From DATMRS01 sp035566015 (GTDB lineage Bacteria > Pseudomonadota > Alphaproteobacteria > Sphingomonadales > Sphingomonadaceae): 64,000 nt of DNA. The notes below the pieces were generated by a model, which was not told the origin of the DNA, did not search any database, and saw only the letters and a program-made list of their open reading frames with translations. The translations under genes and the position numbers were made by a program. Location of the stretch: NCBI GenBank assembly GCA_035566015.1, contig DATMRS010000006.1, positions 194,145 to 258,144 on the forward strand, given 5' to 3'. This document shows positions 17,662 through 26,779 of the stretch, piece by piece; position 1 is the stretch's first letter, and the number at the start of each line of letters is the position of its first letter.

Positions 17662-19214
17662 GCGAACAGGCCGTGCATATACCAGCCGGGGTGTTCCGCC
17701 TCGCTGCCGTAGAGGCCGTGGCGGAAGATCCAGAAGCGGCGGCCGCGCACATCCTCCACGCGATAATAATCGCGCGTCAGGCCCGGCGTGCCGTCATCAC
17801 GCCGCCACCATTCGGCCGCCAGCCGCTCGGGCCCCTCATAGCGCGTCACCTCATGCATCGCGCGGCGCCAGCGGAAGCGATGGGGCGGGCCGTCGGGCAC
17901 CTCGGCCATCACCTCGATCGACTGCGGAGGATCGAAGAGGTGGAGCGGGCGCAACGGCGGCTCGCCTGCCTTGGGCCGGGGCCAGGCGACCGGCGCGGCG
18001 GCTATCACCGCCGGCAGCGCCAGCGCCGCCTGCTCAGGCACATGCGTGTCGCGCGGGCGGAAACGGCGGAAGCGCCCCCGCCCCAGCCGCGTGCCCAGCC
18101 GATCGAGCAAGGCGGCTAGTTCGCCCTCGGCCAGCGCGCCGCCCTCCAGCCGCAACTGGCTGGGCGCGAGCGGCTCGATCACCGGCACGGCGAACCGGAT
18201 CAGATCGAAGCCGAAGCCGGGATCGAGCGGATCGGCCAGCGCCTCGATCCGCTCGCGGAACAGGCGCGCCAGCACGGTGGGATCGCGCGTCGGCAGCCCC
18301 GTCTCGACCCGTAGGTCGCGCCACGCGCCGTCACTGCGGAACAGCCGCGCCGCGAAACGCCGCCCGCCCGCCTCGCGCGCTTCAAGCGCGCGGCCAGCCT
18401 CGGCCGACATGTCATCCAGACATGTGAGCACCTGCTCGACCCGTGCGATCGGCTCGGCGAAACGGCGTTCGACAATTAAAGCGGGAAGCGGACGGCGCGG
18501 CACGATGCGGCTATCGCGCATTCCCAACAGCCGGGCGAGCGTCGCCGTCGTCTTCTCGCCGAATCGCGCGGAGAGCGGCGCGGAGGCGCGCGCGGCGAGA
18601 TCGCCAATCGTCTTCAACCCCGCGCGGCGCAGGGCAAGAACGGTCTCGCCCGAAAGGCGCAGCGCCGCGACCGGCAGGCGGCGCAAGGCGGCCTGCTCGT
18701 CAGGCGCGGGCACCGTCTGGAAACGCGCGAGCGCCTGCGCCGCCTCGGGCGTCGCCGCCGGTGCGGGTCGCACGCGCAGGCCGAGATGCGCCGCCAGCGC
18801 CTCCCAATCGGCGATCAGCCCCGCCTCGCCGCCAAAGAGATGCGCGCAACCACTGATGTCCAGCACCAGCCCGTCGGGCGGATCGAGCGCCACCATCGGC
18901 GTATAGCGATCGCAGATGTCGGCGATCCGCTCCAGCAGGCGCAGGTCCGCCTCGGGATCATGGTCGACCACGACAAGATCGGGCAGGCGCGCCCGCGCAT
19001 CGGCGAGCGCAAGACCGGGGGCAAGGCCCAGCGCCTGCGCCGCCGCGTCCACCGCCGCCAGCCGCATCGCGCCGCGCTGCTTCTCGACGAAGACGGTCGG
19101 CGCGTCAGCCGGTGCGGCGGAGGGGCTGCCCCGCGCCCGCCGCAGCCGGTCTGCCGGCAGGAAGGGGAACCACAAGGCCAGAAAGCACCGGTTCCCGGAA
19201 ACATAGTCGGTCAC
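17658..19214 (-). CDS. imuB: Y-family polymerase-like protein ImuB
   Basis: A 518-residue DinB/Y-family-like protein starting with the ImuB N-terminus CFLALWFPFLPADRLRRA. The middle has LVLDISGCAHLFGGEAGLIADW and TIGDLAARASAPLSARFGEKT (helix-hairpin-helix). ImuB proteins act as a non-catalytic scaffold that binds the sliding clamp and recruits DnaE2. GTG at 19214 is taken as the start since no ATG precedes the conserved region and the longer frame adds only an Arg/Cys-rich, non-conserved leader. With this start it overlaps the imuA 3' end by 110 bases, and it overlaps dnaE2 by four. Confidence 0.92.
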   Translation of the reverse strand: MTDYVSGNRCFLALWFPFLPADRLRRARGSPSAAPADAPTVFVEKQRGAMRLAAVDAAAQALGLAPGLALADARARLPDLVVVDHDPEADLRLLERIADICDRYTPMVALDPPDGLVLDISGCAHLFGGEAGLIADWEALAAHLGLRVRPAPAATPEAAQALARFQTVPAPDEQAALRRLPVAALRLSGETVLALRRAGLKTIGDLAARASAPLSARFGEKTTATLARLLGMRDSRIVPRRPLPALIVERRFAEPIARVEQVLTCLDDMSAEAGRALEAREAGGRRFAARLFRSDGAWRDLRVETGLPTRDPTVLARLFRERIEALADPLDPGFGFDLIRFAVPVIEPLAPSQLRLEGGALAEGELAALLDRLGTRLGRGRFRRFRPRDTHVPEQAALALPAVIAAAPVAWPRPKAGEPPLRPLHLFDPPQSIEVMAEVPDGPPHRFRWRRAMHEVTRYEGPERLAAEWWRRDDGTPGLTRDYYRVEDVRGRRFWIFRHGLYGSEAEHPGWYMHGLFA

Positions 19215-19899
19215 GATCCCACTCCACTCGCCAGCGCAGGCCCCCGATCCCGGCGCGCTGTCGCAACAAGGCGGCTTCCAGCATGGTGAGCCCCGGCGCA
19301 TTCGCCTCCAGCGGCACAGACGGCGCGGCGGCGATCGCCCAGCGCGTCTGCGCGGCGCTGGGCGCAGGCTCCGCTTCGGTGCGGAGCAGGAGCGCGGTCA
19401 CGCCCGATTTTTCGGCCGCGACCGCCAGCCGCCGGCTCGCCGTCAGGTCCAGGGCGCGCGGCTTCCGTCCTATTTCGAGCACCACTACCCCGATCTCGCG
19501 GCACCGCACCGCCTCCGCCGCCGCACGCAGCAAGGCCAGCGTGTCGGGCAGGACGCCGAGTATGAGCGCGCCGGGATCGAAACCCAGCTCGGCCAGCCCC
19601 GGCATATGGAGCCGCCCGCCGCGCGCCTCGCCCTCCTCGGCGCGCAGCCACAAGATCGCACCCTTCCCTTGCATGAGCCGCGTCGCCAACATCAGCGCGA
19701 AGCCGGCCGCGCTGCTCGCATCCGCCGCTTCGCCGGCGAAAATCTCGTGCAGCCGCCCCGCCATCAGCCCGCCGCCAAGCGCCGCGTCGATGCGTGCATG
19801 GCCAAGCGCCACCAGCCGGGGCGCCTCCGCCGGCCGCTGCGACTCGATCCTGGCAATAGTCCGCCTGAGCGCGGAAAGAGTTTGCAACGACTCGCGCAT
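19105..19899 (-). CDS. imuA: ImuA, RecA-like mutasome protein
   Basis: A 264-residue RecA/SulA-related protein: LGHARIDAALGGGLMAGRLHEIF near residue 35 is the ImuA N-terminal signature, followed by an ASSAAGFALMLATRLMQ region and the strands ILWLRAEEGE and VVVLEIGRKPRALDLTASRRLAVAAEKSG. It joins ImuB and DnaE2 in SOS mutagenesis. The ATG at 19899 is preferred over the ATG at 19935 because it has AGGAA about nine bases upstream and because a LexA-type box lies between the two, where an operator would not be expected inside coding sequence. The C-terminal 36 codons overlap imuB. Confidence 0.9.
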   Translation of the reverse strand: MRESLQTLSALRRTIARIESQRPAEAPRLVALGHARIDAALGGGLMAGRLHEIFAGEAADASSAAGFALMLATRLMQGKGAILWLRAEEGEARGGRLHMPGLAELGFDPGALILGVLPDTLALLRAAAEAVRCREIGVVVLEIGRKPRALDLTASRRLAVAAEKSGVTALLLRTEAEPAPSAAQTRWAIAAAPSVPLEANAPGLTMLEAALLRQRAGIGGLRWRVEWDRDRLCFREPVLSGLVVPLPAGRPAAAGAGQPLRRTG

Positions 19900-19907
19900 G
19901 TTTGAAT

Positions 19908-19922
19908 GTTCCTGATATGTTC
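19908..19922. promoter_or_regulatory. LexA (SOS) box of imuA-imuB-dnaE2
   Basis: The plus strand reads GTTCCTGATATGTTC, an exact GTTC-N7-GTTC, the established LexA-binding direct repeat of alphaproteobacteria. It ends nine bases before the chosen imuA start and overlaps its ribosome-binding site, a good position for repression. The repeat lies on the strand opposite to imuA; orientation tolerance is not established here. Damage induction of the whole three-gene operon is expected from it. Confidence 0.8.
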
Positions 19923-20009
19923 TATTTTTCTCCACGTCGCGAAAGAGTCAAGAGCCAGCGTGTAGGAAAAAGCCGTTCCCGGGCGTTTTGAGGGGCGGCT
20001 TGTCGTTTA

Positions 20010-20023
20010 TGTCAATTTTGACA
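20010..20023. promoter_or_regulatory. Palindrome upstream of RND efflux operon
   Basis: TGTCAATTTTGACA has six-base inverted arms (TGTCAA / TTGACA) around a TT centre and sits about 90 bases before the efflux adaptor gene. The right arm is also a perfect -35 hexamer (TTGACA), so a repressor bound here could block a promoter. No regulator gene is adjacent, and no convincing -10 is seen at 17 bases. This is a candidate operator only. Confidence 0.35.
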
Positions 20024-20114
20024 CACCTGAACATATTGTAAGTGTTAAGGGCCCCGCGGCGGAGCGGCCGGAGCGCCTCCCTCGAACCAGCCGCAAGCGA
20101 AAGGTCGCGCATAT

Positions 20115-21311
20115 ATGAAAACAGAGTGGGCTGCGCCGGATCGGCGTGACGACTCTCCGATCCGGCGTCCTGCCCACGCAAGCCAGTGGGGCCTGCCCTT
20201 CTGCGTGCTTGCTTTCTTCCTTGCGCTCACTGGCTGCCAGAGTGGCGAAAAGCCGAAGCAGAAAGCCCCCGAGGTCGGCATCTTCACGGTGAAGCCCGAA
20301 GCGGTGACGCTCACCACCGAGCTGGCGGGCCGCACGAATCCGTCCGAAGTCTCCGAGGTCCGTCCCCAGGTTTCGGGCATCATCACCGAACGGCTGTTCA
20401 AGGAAGGCTCGTTCGTGAAGGCCGGCCAGCCGCTCTACCGGATCAATCCCGTGCTCTATGAGGCCGCGGCCAATCAGGCCAAGGCCAATATCGCCACGGC
20501 GCAGGCCACGCTTGCGGCCAACAAGCAGAAGGCGGAACGTTACGCCCAGCTCATCAAGATCGAGGGCGTCAGCCAGCAGGAGGTGGACGACGCCCGCGCC
20601 GCCTATCGCCAGTCGCTCGCCGAGGTGGAGGCCAATCGCGCGGCGTTCGCCGCGGCAGAGACCAATCTTGCCTATACCACCGTCACCGCGCCGATCTCGG
20701 GCCGGGTCGGCCGATCGAGCGTGACCAAGGGCGCACTGGTGACGGCCAGCCAGGCCGATCCGCTGGCCAAGATCCAGAAGCTCGACCCCATCTATGTCGA
20801 CCTCACCCAGTCGGGCGACGATTACCTGGCGTTGCGCCGCGCGCTTTCCAGCGGGGGCGTCGCGCCCTCCTCGGCCGAGGTGCGGCTGCGCTTCAACGAC
20901 GGGACATCCTACCCGCAGACGGGCCGGCTCGCCTTCGCCGATATCGATGTCGACGAGACGACCGGCACGGTGACGCTGCGCGCGACCTTCCCCAACCCGC
21001 AGGACATGCTGCTGCCCGGCATGTATGTGCGCGCGATCGTCACGCAGGGCATCAAGCGTGAGGCAATGCTGGTGCCGCAAGGCGGCGTCACCCGCGATCC
21101 GACGGGCAACGCGACCGCACTCGTCGTCGGCAAGGGCAATCGTGTCGAGCAGAGGGCGTTGACGCTCGGCCGCGCGATCGGCAATCGCTGGCTGGTGACG
21201 GGAGGATTGAAGGCGGGGGATCGCCTGATCGTCGATGGTTTGCAGAATATCCGGGTCGGCATGACGGTGAAGCCCGTCGCCGCATCGCCCACCGCGATCA
21301 ATCCGCGCTGA
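20115..21311 (+). CDS. RND efflux periplasmic adaptor (HlyD/AcrA family)
   Basis: A 398-residue adaptor lipoprotein. A hydrophobic stretch ending in the lipobox LALTGC puts the lipidated Cys at about residue 41. Then come the lipoyl/barrel-sandwich part (EVSEVRPQVSGIITERLFKEG), a coiled-coil hairpin (about residues 115-185, QAKANIATAQATLAANKQKAE), the second lipoyl half (TYTTVTAPISGRVGRSSV) and a beta-barrel with RLRFNDGTSYPQTGRL. It links the inner-membrane pump to the outer-membrane channel. It is the first gene of a three-gene operon, one base before the pump gene. The pre-lipobox leader is longer than usual, so the start may be further downstream, but there is no later Met before the lipobox. 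Confidence 0.93.
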   Translation: MKTEWAAPDRRDDSPIRRPAHASQWGLPFCVLAFFLALTGCQSGEKPKQKAPEVGIFTVKPEAVTLTTELAGRTNPSEVSEVRPQVSGIITERLFKEGSFVKAGQPLYRINPVLYEAAANQAKANIATAQATLAANKQKAERYAQLIKIEGVSQQEVDDARAAYRQSLAEVEANRAAFAAAETNLAYTTVTAPISGRVGRSSVTKGALVTASQADPLAKIQKLDPIYVDLTQSGDDYLALRRALSSGGVAPSSAEVRLRFNDGTSYPQTGRLAFADIDVDETTGTVTLRATFPNPQDMLLPGMYVRAIVTQGIKREAMLVPQGGVTRDPTGNATALVVGKGNRVEQRALTLGRAIGNRWLVTGGLKAGDRLIVDGLQNIRVGMTVKPVAASPTAINPR

Positions 21312-21312
21312 G

Positions 21313-24300
21313 ATGCTGCCCCGCTACTTCATAGAAAGACCGATCTTCGCCTGGGTGCTGGCCATCATGGTGATGGCGCTCGGCACCATCGCCGTCTTCA
21401 CCCTGCCCGTCGCGCAATATCCCGATATCGCGCCGCCGACGATCAACGTTCGCGCCAATTATAACGGCGCTTCGGCCAAGACGGTCGAGGACAGCGTCAC
21501 CCAGATACTCGAGCAGCAGCTCAGCGGTATCGACAATATGCTCTATTTCTCCTCGACGAGCAGCTCGTCGGGGCAGGCGCGGATCACGATCACCTTCGCC
21601 AAGGGCACCAACCCCGACACCGCGCAGGTACAGGTGCAGGACCGCGTCAACCAGGCGCTGAGCCGGATGCCGCAGGAAGTGCAGCAGCAGGGCATCACCG
21701 TCCGCAAGAGCAATGTCGACCAATTGATGGTGATCGCCGTCTATGACGAGACTGATCAGCGCTCGACCGTCGACATATCCGACTATCTGGTCAGCAATAT
21801 CCAGGACCCGGTCAGCCGCGTGAACGGCGTGGGCGAGTTCAATGTGTTCGGCGCGCAATATGCCATCCGCATCTGGCTCGATCCGCACAAGCTGAACGCC
21901 TATCAGCTCATGCCGTCGGACGTCGAAAAGGCCGTCCAGGCGCAGAATACGCAGGTGACGGCGGGCGAGTTGGGCGAGTTGCCGGCGGCAGAGGGCCAGG
22001 CGCTCACGGCGACGGTGACGGCGTTGTCGCGCCTCCAGACGCCCGAACAGTTCGAGAATATCATTCTCAAGACCCAGCCCGACGGCTCATCGGTCCGCGT
22101 CCGCGATGTCGCGCGGGTGGAGATGGGCTCCGAAAGCTACACCACCAGCACGCAATTCAACGGCCATCCCGCAACCGGCATCTCCGTCCAGCTCGCCCCC
22201 GGCGCCAACGCGCTCCAGACCGCCGAGAACGTCCGCGCCACGGTGGACAAGCTGGCGAAGAATTTCCCGCATGGCCTGAAGGTCGCCTACCCGCGCGACA
22301 TGACGCCCTTCGTCAAGATTTCCGTGACCGAAGTGGTGAAGACGCTGATCGAGGCGATCATCCTCGTCGTCGCGGTGATGTTCCTGTTCCTGCAAAGCTG
22401 GCGCGCGACGCTGATCCCCGCGATCGCGGTGCCGGTGGTGCTGCTCGGCACGTTCGGCGTGATCGCCATCGCCGGTTTCTCGATCAATACGCTCACCCTG
22501 TTCGGCATGGTGCTCGCCATTGGCCTGCTCGTCGACGACGCGATCGTCGTGGTCGAGAATGTCGAACGGGTGATGCATGAGGAGAAACTCGACGCGAAGG
22601 CCGCGACGATCCGATCGATGGGCGAGATCAGCGGCGCGCTGATCGGCATTGCGCTGGTGCTGGGCGCGGTGTTCGTGCCGATGGCCTTCTTCGGCGGCTC
22701 GACCGGCGTCATCTACAAGCAGTTCTCGATCACGATCGCGGCGGCGATGGCTCTGTCGGTGCTCGTCGCGCTGACCTTGTCGCCAGCGCTCTGCGCGACG
22801 TTCCTGAAGCCGATCGACCATGACAGCCATGGCCGCTTCTTCCACTGGTTCAACACCAATTTCGAAAAGGCGCAGGAGCGGTATCGCGCGAGGCTGACCA
22901 AGGTGATCGAGCGGCCGCGGCGGTGGCTGTTCGGCTTCGCCGTCGTCATCGCGCTCGTGGCGATCCTCTTCCATTTCATGCCGACCAGCTTCCTGCCGCA
23001 GGAGGATCAGGGCCAGATATCGATCCAGTTCACCTTGCCTTCGGGCGCGCCGCAGTCCCGCACGCTCGAGGTCGGCGATCAGATCGCGCGCTATTTCCGC
23101 GAGAAGGAGAAGGATACGGTCGACGGCGTCTTCCTGGTGTTCGGCAACAGCCAGGCCGGCAGCGGCCAGAATGCCGGCCAGGGCTTCGTCCAGCTCAAGC
23201 CATGGGACGAGCGCCACGGCGCGGCAAACAGTGCGGCCGGCATCATCGCGCGCGCGAACAAGGCGTTTCGGGGGCTGCGCACGGCCAAGGTGAACTTTCT
23301 CTCGCCCGCGCCGATCCGGGGCCTCGGCCAGACCGGCGGCTTCGATTTCTGGCTACAGGACGCAAGTTCCGAAGGGCGCGAGAAGCTGATCGCAACACAG
23401 AAAAAATTGCTCGCCGATGCCGCCGACAATCCCAAGCTCTCCTCGGTGCGCATCAACAGCCTTGAGGACAAGCCCGAACTTCATATCGAAATCGACCAGG
23501 CGAAGGCGAGCGCGCTCGGCCTCGCCCAAGCCGACATCAATTCCACCTTGTCGAGCGCATGGGGCGGCAATTACATCAACGATTTCATCGATCGCGGGCG
23601 GGTGAAGCGCGTCTACATGCAGGGTGACGCGCCCTATCGCTCCGCACCCGAGGATATCGACAACTGGTTCGTGCGGGGATCGAGCGGCAATATGGCGCCC
23701 TTCTCGGCCTTTGCCGAGGCGACATGGCGGATGGGGCCGCAGGTGCTGCAGCGCTTCAACGGCCTGTCAGCGATAGAGATACAGGGCTCCGGCGCGGGGC
23801 GCACCAGTTCCGGCACCGCGATGGAGGAGATGGCGAAGCTCGCGGCGAATTATCCGGCCTACAGCATCGCCTGGAGCGGCCTTTCCTATCAGGAGCAACT
23901 CTCCTCGGGCCAAGCGCCGCTGCTCTACGCCGCGTCGATCTTCTTCATCTTCCTGTGCCTCGCGGCGCTTTACGAAAGCTGGTCGATCCCGACGGCGGTG
24001 ATGCTGGTGATCCCGCTCGGCGTGATCGGCGCGCTGCTCGCGGCGACGCTGCGTGGGCTGAACAACGACATCTTCTTCCAGGTGGGGCTGCTCACCACGA
24101 TCGGTCTTTCGGCCAAGAATGCGATCCTGATCGTCGAGTTCGCCGAAACCGAACGGCGCGCGGGCAAATCGCCGCGCGAGGCCGCGATCGAGGGCGCACG
24201 TATCCGCCTGCGCCCGATCCTGATGACCTCGCTTGCCTTCATCGCCGGCGTGATGCCGCTGGTGATCTCGGCCGGCGCGGGCGCGGCGAGCCGACACGAT

Positions 24301-24432
24301 ATCGGCACCGGCGTCGTCGGCGGCATGATCTCGGCGACGATACTCGCCATCTTCTTCGTGCCGCTCTTCTTCGTGCTGGTGAACCGGATACTCGGCCGCG
24401 GCGTCAAGCACGCGCCCGCCGGGGAGAATTGA
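21313..24432 (+). CDS. RND multidrug efflux pump, HAE1/AcrB family
   Basis: A 1039-residue inner-membrane transporter, the usual AcrB length. It begins with FIERPIFAWVLAIMVMALG (first membrane segment). The proton-relay pair is in GLLVDDAIVVVENVERV near residue 405, and the matching lysine is in GLSAKNAILIVEFAETERR near residue 935. Large periplasmic loops carry the porter domain (AQYPDIAPPTINVRANYNGA, and YYINDFID-like sequence). It exports drugs, bile-like or aromatic compounds driven by the proton gradient. It is flanked directly by its adaptor and outer-membrane partners. Substrate range cannot be read from the sequence. Confidence 0.95.
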   Translation: MLPRYFIERPIFAWVLAIMVMALGTIAVFTLPVAQYPDIAPPTINVRANYNGASAKTVEDSVTQILEQQLSGIDNMLYFSSTSSSSGQARITITFAKGTNPDTAQVQVQDRVNQALSRMPQEVQQQGITVRKSNVDQLMVIAVYDETDQRSTVDISDYLVSNIQDPVSRVNGVGEFNVFGAQYAIRIWLDPHKLNAYQLMPSDVEKAVQAQNTQVTAGELGELPAAEGQALTATVTALSRLQTPEQFENIILKTQPDGSSVRVRDVARVEMGSESYTTSTQFNGHPATGISVQLAPGANALQTAENVRATVDKLAKNFPHGLKVAYPRDMTPFVKISVTEVVKTLIEAIILVVAVMFLFLQSWRATLIPAIAVPVVLLGTFGVIAIAGFSINTLTLFGMVLAIGLLVDDAIVVVENVERVMHEEKLDAKAATIRSMGEISGALIGIALVLGAVFVPMAFFGGSTGVIYKQFSITIAAAMALSVLVALTLSPALCATFLKPIDHDSHGRFFHWFNTNFEKAQERYRARLTKVIERPRRWLFGFAVVIALVAILFHFMPTSFLPQEDQGQISIQFTLPSGAPQSRTLEVGDQIARYFREKEKDTVDGVFLVFGNSQAGSGQNAGQGFVQLKPWDERHGAANSAAGIIARANKAFRGLRTAKVNFLSPAPIRGLGQTGGFDFWLQDASSEGREKLIATQKKLLADAADNPKLSSVRINSLEDKPELHIEIDQAKASALGLAQADINSTLSSAWGGNYINDFIDRGRVKRVYMQGDAPYRSAPEDIDNWFVRGSSGNMAPFSAFAEATWRMGPQVLQRFNGLSAIEIQGSGAGRTSSGTAMEEMAKLAANYPAYSIAWSGLSYQEQLSSGQAPLLYAASIFFIFLCLAALYESWSIPTAVMLVIPLGVIGALLAATLRGLNNDIFFQVGLLTTIGLSAKNAILIVEFAETERRAGKSPREAAIEGARIRLRPILMTSLAFIAGVMPLVISAGAGAASRHDIGTGVVGGMISATILAIFFVPLFFVLVNRILGRGVKHAPAGEN

Positions 24433-24433
24433 G

Positions 24434-25825
24434 ATGCCTCGCCCCAGCCGCCTAGCTGTCCTCCTGCCGCTGCTGCTCGGCGGCTGCGACCTTGCGCCGC
24501 ATTATACCCGGCCGCAGGCGCCGATTCCCCCTGCCCTGCCGCACGCCGAGGGCAGGGCGGCCGCCAATCCCGCCGACATAGGCTGGCAGGATTTCTTCAC
24601 CGATCCGAAGTTGCGGCAGGTGATCGCGCGCGCGCTCGACAATAATCGTGATCTGCGCGTCGCCGTCGCCAATGTGGCCAGGGCACGCGCCGAATATCGG
24701 ATCCAGCGGGCGGACCAGTTTCCCGCCCTCTCGGCCAATGCCGGCGCCACCTTCCAACGGCGCAGCGCCAGTACGCCCAACAATAACGGCGGCAGCGATC
24801 GCACCACCGAACAATATAGCGCCGGCATCGGCCTTTCGGCGTTCGAGATCGATCTGTTCGGCCGATTGCGCAACCTCAGCAAGGCGGCGTTCGAGCAGTA
24901 TCTGGCGACCGACGAGGCGCGCAAGACCGCGCAGATCAGCCTGATCGCCGAAGTGGCAAGCGCCTATCTCACGCTCGCGGCCGATCGGGATCATCTCAGG
25001 ATCGCGCAGGAAACGCTCGCCGCGCAACAGAAGATGCTCGATCTGACGCAGGCGCGGCAACGCCTGGGCGTCGCCTCGGGCCTCGACACGCGGCAGGCGC
25101 GGACGAGCTACGAACAGGCGCGCGCCGACATCGCCGCCTTCACCACCGATGTCGAGCAGGACAGGAACGCGCTGAACCTGCTCGTCGGCGCGGTGGTCGC
25201 CGACGAACTGCTGCCCGCGCAACTGACGCCCGCGACGCGGAGCGCGCTGCCTGTGGGGCTCGACTCGGCGATCCTGCTCAACCGCCCCGACGTGCGCAGC
25301 GCCGAACATCTGCTGATCGCACAGAATGCAAATATCGGCGCAGCGCGGGCCGCCTTTTTCCCGACCATCTCCCTGACCGCCGCGCTCGGCACCGCCAGCG
25401 GCGGCCTCTCCAACCTGTTCGGCGCGGGCACGGGCACATGGTCCTTCAACCCCTCGATCGTCCAGCCGATCTTCAATGCCGGCGCGATACGGGGGGGCGT
25501 GCGATCGGCCGAGGCGGCGCGCAACGCGGCGCTCGCCACCTATGAAAAGGCGATCCAGACTGCCTTCCGCGAAGTCGCCGACGCGCTTGCGCGGCGCGCC
25601 ACGATCGACGAGCAGGTGGACGCGCAGCGCGCGCTGGCGAAAGCGGCGGCGGAAAGCCTCACCATCGCCGAAGGGCGCTACCGTCTCGGCACCGACAGCT
25701 ATCTCACCACGCTGACTGCGCAGCAGACCCTCTATGGCGCACGGCAGAACGTCGTCGCGGTCGAATTGGCGGCAAACGCCAATATGGTAGAACTGTACCG
25801 CGCCATCGGGGGCGGGCTGCGATAG
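24434..25825 (+). CDS. Outer-membrane efflux lipoprotein, NodT/OprM family
   Basis: A 463-residue TolC-like channel. The leader LAVLLPLLLGGC gives a lipidated Cys at residue 18, followed by the NodT signature DLAPHYTRP. Two OEP repeats follow: an EYRIQRADQFPALSANAG region and the second half with NRPDVRSAEHLLIAQNANIGAARAAFFP. Long coiled-coil helices lie in between. It completes the tripartite pump as the outer-membrane duct. Its ATG is one base after the stop of the pump gene, so the three genes are one operon. No regulator gene adjoins the operon. Confidence 0.94.
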   Translation: MPRPSRLAVLLPLLLGGCDLAPHYTRPQAPIPPALPHAEGRAAANPADIGWQDFFTDPKLRQVIARALDNNRDLRVAVANVARARAEYRIQRADQFPALSANAGATFQRRSASTPNNNGGSDRTTEQYSAGIGLSAFEIDLFGRLRNLSKAAFEQYLATDEARKTAQISLIAEVASAYLTLAADRDHLRIAQETLAAQQKMLDLTQARQRLGVASGLDTRQARTSYEQARADIAAFTTDVEQDRNALNLLVGAVVADELLPAQLTPATRSALPVGLDSAILLNRPDVRSAEHLLIAQNANIGAARAAFFPTISLTAALGTASGGLSNLFGAGTGTWSFNPSIVQPIFNAGAIRGGVRSAEAARNAALATYEKAIQTAFREVADALARRATIDEQVDAQRALAKAAAESLTIAEGRYRLGTDSYLTTLTAQQTLYGARQNVVAVELAANANMVELYRAIGGGLR

Positions 25826-25829
25826 CCCG

Positions 25830-26738
25830 TCAGACGGGCCAGGTGTCCCGATAGGCGAGCATTACCTCGCGCAGCGGCTTGGGCTTCCGGCCGGTGATCC
25901 GCTCGACATGATCGGTCAACTTGTTGAAAAAGCCCTCGCGGATCGATTGGCCGAACGTCACCATATCGTCGCTGCTCCACGGAATCGGGCCATCGGGTAC
26001 GTCGTCGGACGCGACGCGCGGAATGCCGAGCGAATCGAAATGGGCAAACATCTGCTCGTCATCCACCGGGATGACGTCGATCGGCTTGCCCGTGATCTCG
26101 CTCGCGATCGCCATCGCCTTGGGGAACGTCAGCAATTCCGGCCCGGTAATATCGTAGGTCTGGTTTTCATGCCCGTCCTGCGAGAGGACGCCCGCCGCGC
26201 AGGCAACGCAATCGTCGCGCGAGACGAAGGCGATCTGCCCGTCATGGGCGTTGTCCGGCAAGCGGCCATTCGCCAGAGCGCCGGGCGTCACCGCGCCGGC
26301 GATCGCCTCGGCATATTGGCTGTCGCGCAGGAAGGTCCACGCCGCGCCCGATGCTTCGATCAGTTCCTCGGTGGCGCGGTGATCGCGCTTCACCAGCGCC
26401 GGATTGGCGGCCTCGGCCGCGCCGATGATCGACGTGTAGACGATATGGCGCACCCCGGCCGCCACCGCGCGATCGATAGCATTCTTGTGCTGGCCGACAC
26501 GGCTGCCGACGCGCGCCGTGCTGATCAGCAGCATCTTCGTGCCGCCGGCGAACGCCTCATCTAGCGTCTCGGGCCGGTCGAAATCGGCGAAACGGACCTT
26601 GGCGCCCCGTGCTGCGAGATCGCCGAGTTTCGCGGGCGTGCGCGAGGTGAGGATAAGCTGGTTGGCAGGTACAAGCTCCATCAACCGCTCGGCCGCGGCC
26701 CGTCCGAACGCGCCCGAAGCGCCGGTCACGATAATCAT
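25830..26738 (-). CDS. NAD(P)H-binding NmrA/QOR2-like oxidoreductase
   Basis: A 302-residue atypical short-chain dehydrogenase. The Rossmann motif is MIIVTGASGAFGRAAAERLME at the N-terminus, followed by RTPAKLGDLAARGAKVRFADFDRPETLDEAFAG, as in NAD(P)H:quinone oxidoreductase 2 and NmrA-type proteins. No YxxxK catalytic pair of classical SDRs is obvious, which fits the atypical class. It follows a classical SDR by 41 bases on the same strand, downstream of a MarR gene, and the three could form a redox-stress operon under MarR control. The natural substrate is unknown, a quinone being the family-based guess. Confidence 0.85.
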   Translation of the reverse strand: MIIVTGASGAFGRAAAERLMELVPANQLILTSRTPAKLGDLAARGAKVRFADFDRPETLDEAFAGGTKMLLISTARVGSRVGQHKNAIDRAVAAGVRHIVYTSIIGAAEAANPALVKRDHRATEELIEASGAAWTFLRDSQYAEAIAGAVTPGALANGRLPDNAHDGQIAFVSRDDCVACAAGVLSQDGHENQTYDITGPELLTFPKAMAIASEITGKPIDVIPVDDEQMFAHFDSLGIPRVASDDVPDGPIPWSSDDMVTFGQSIREGFFNKLTDHVERITGRKPKPLREVMLAYRDTWPV

Positions 26739-26779
26739 GGTCCCTCTCCCGATTTTTCAGAGCACCCCGGGGTGCGATA

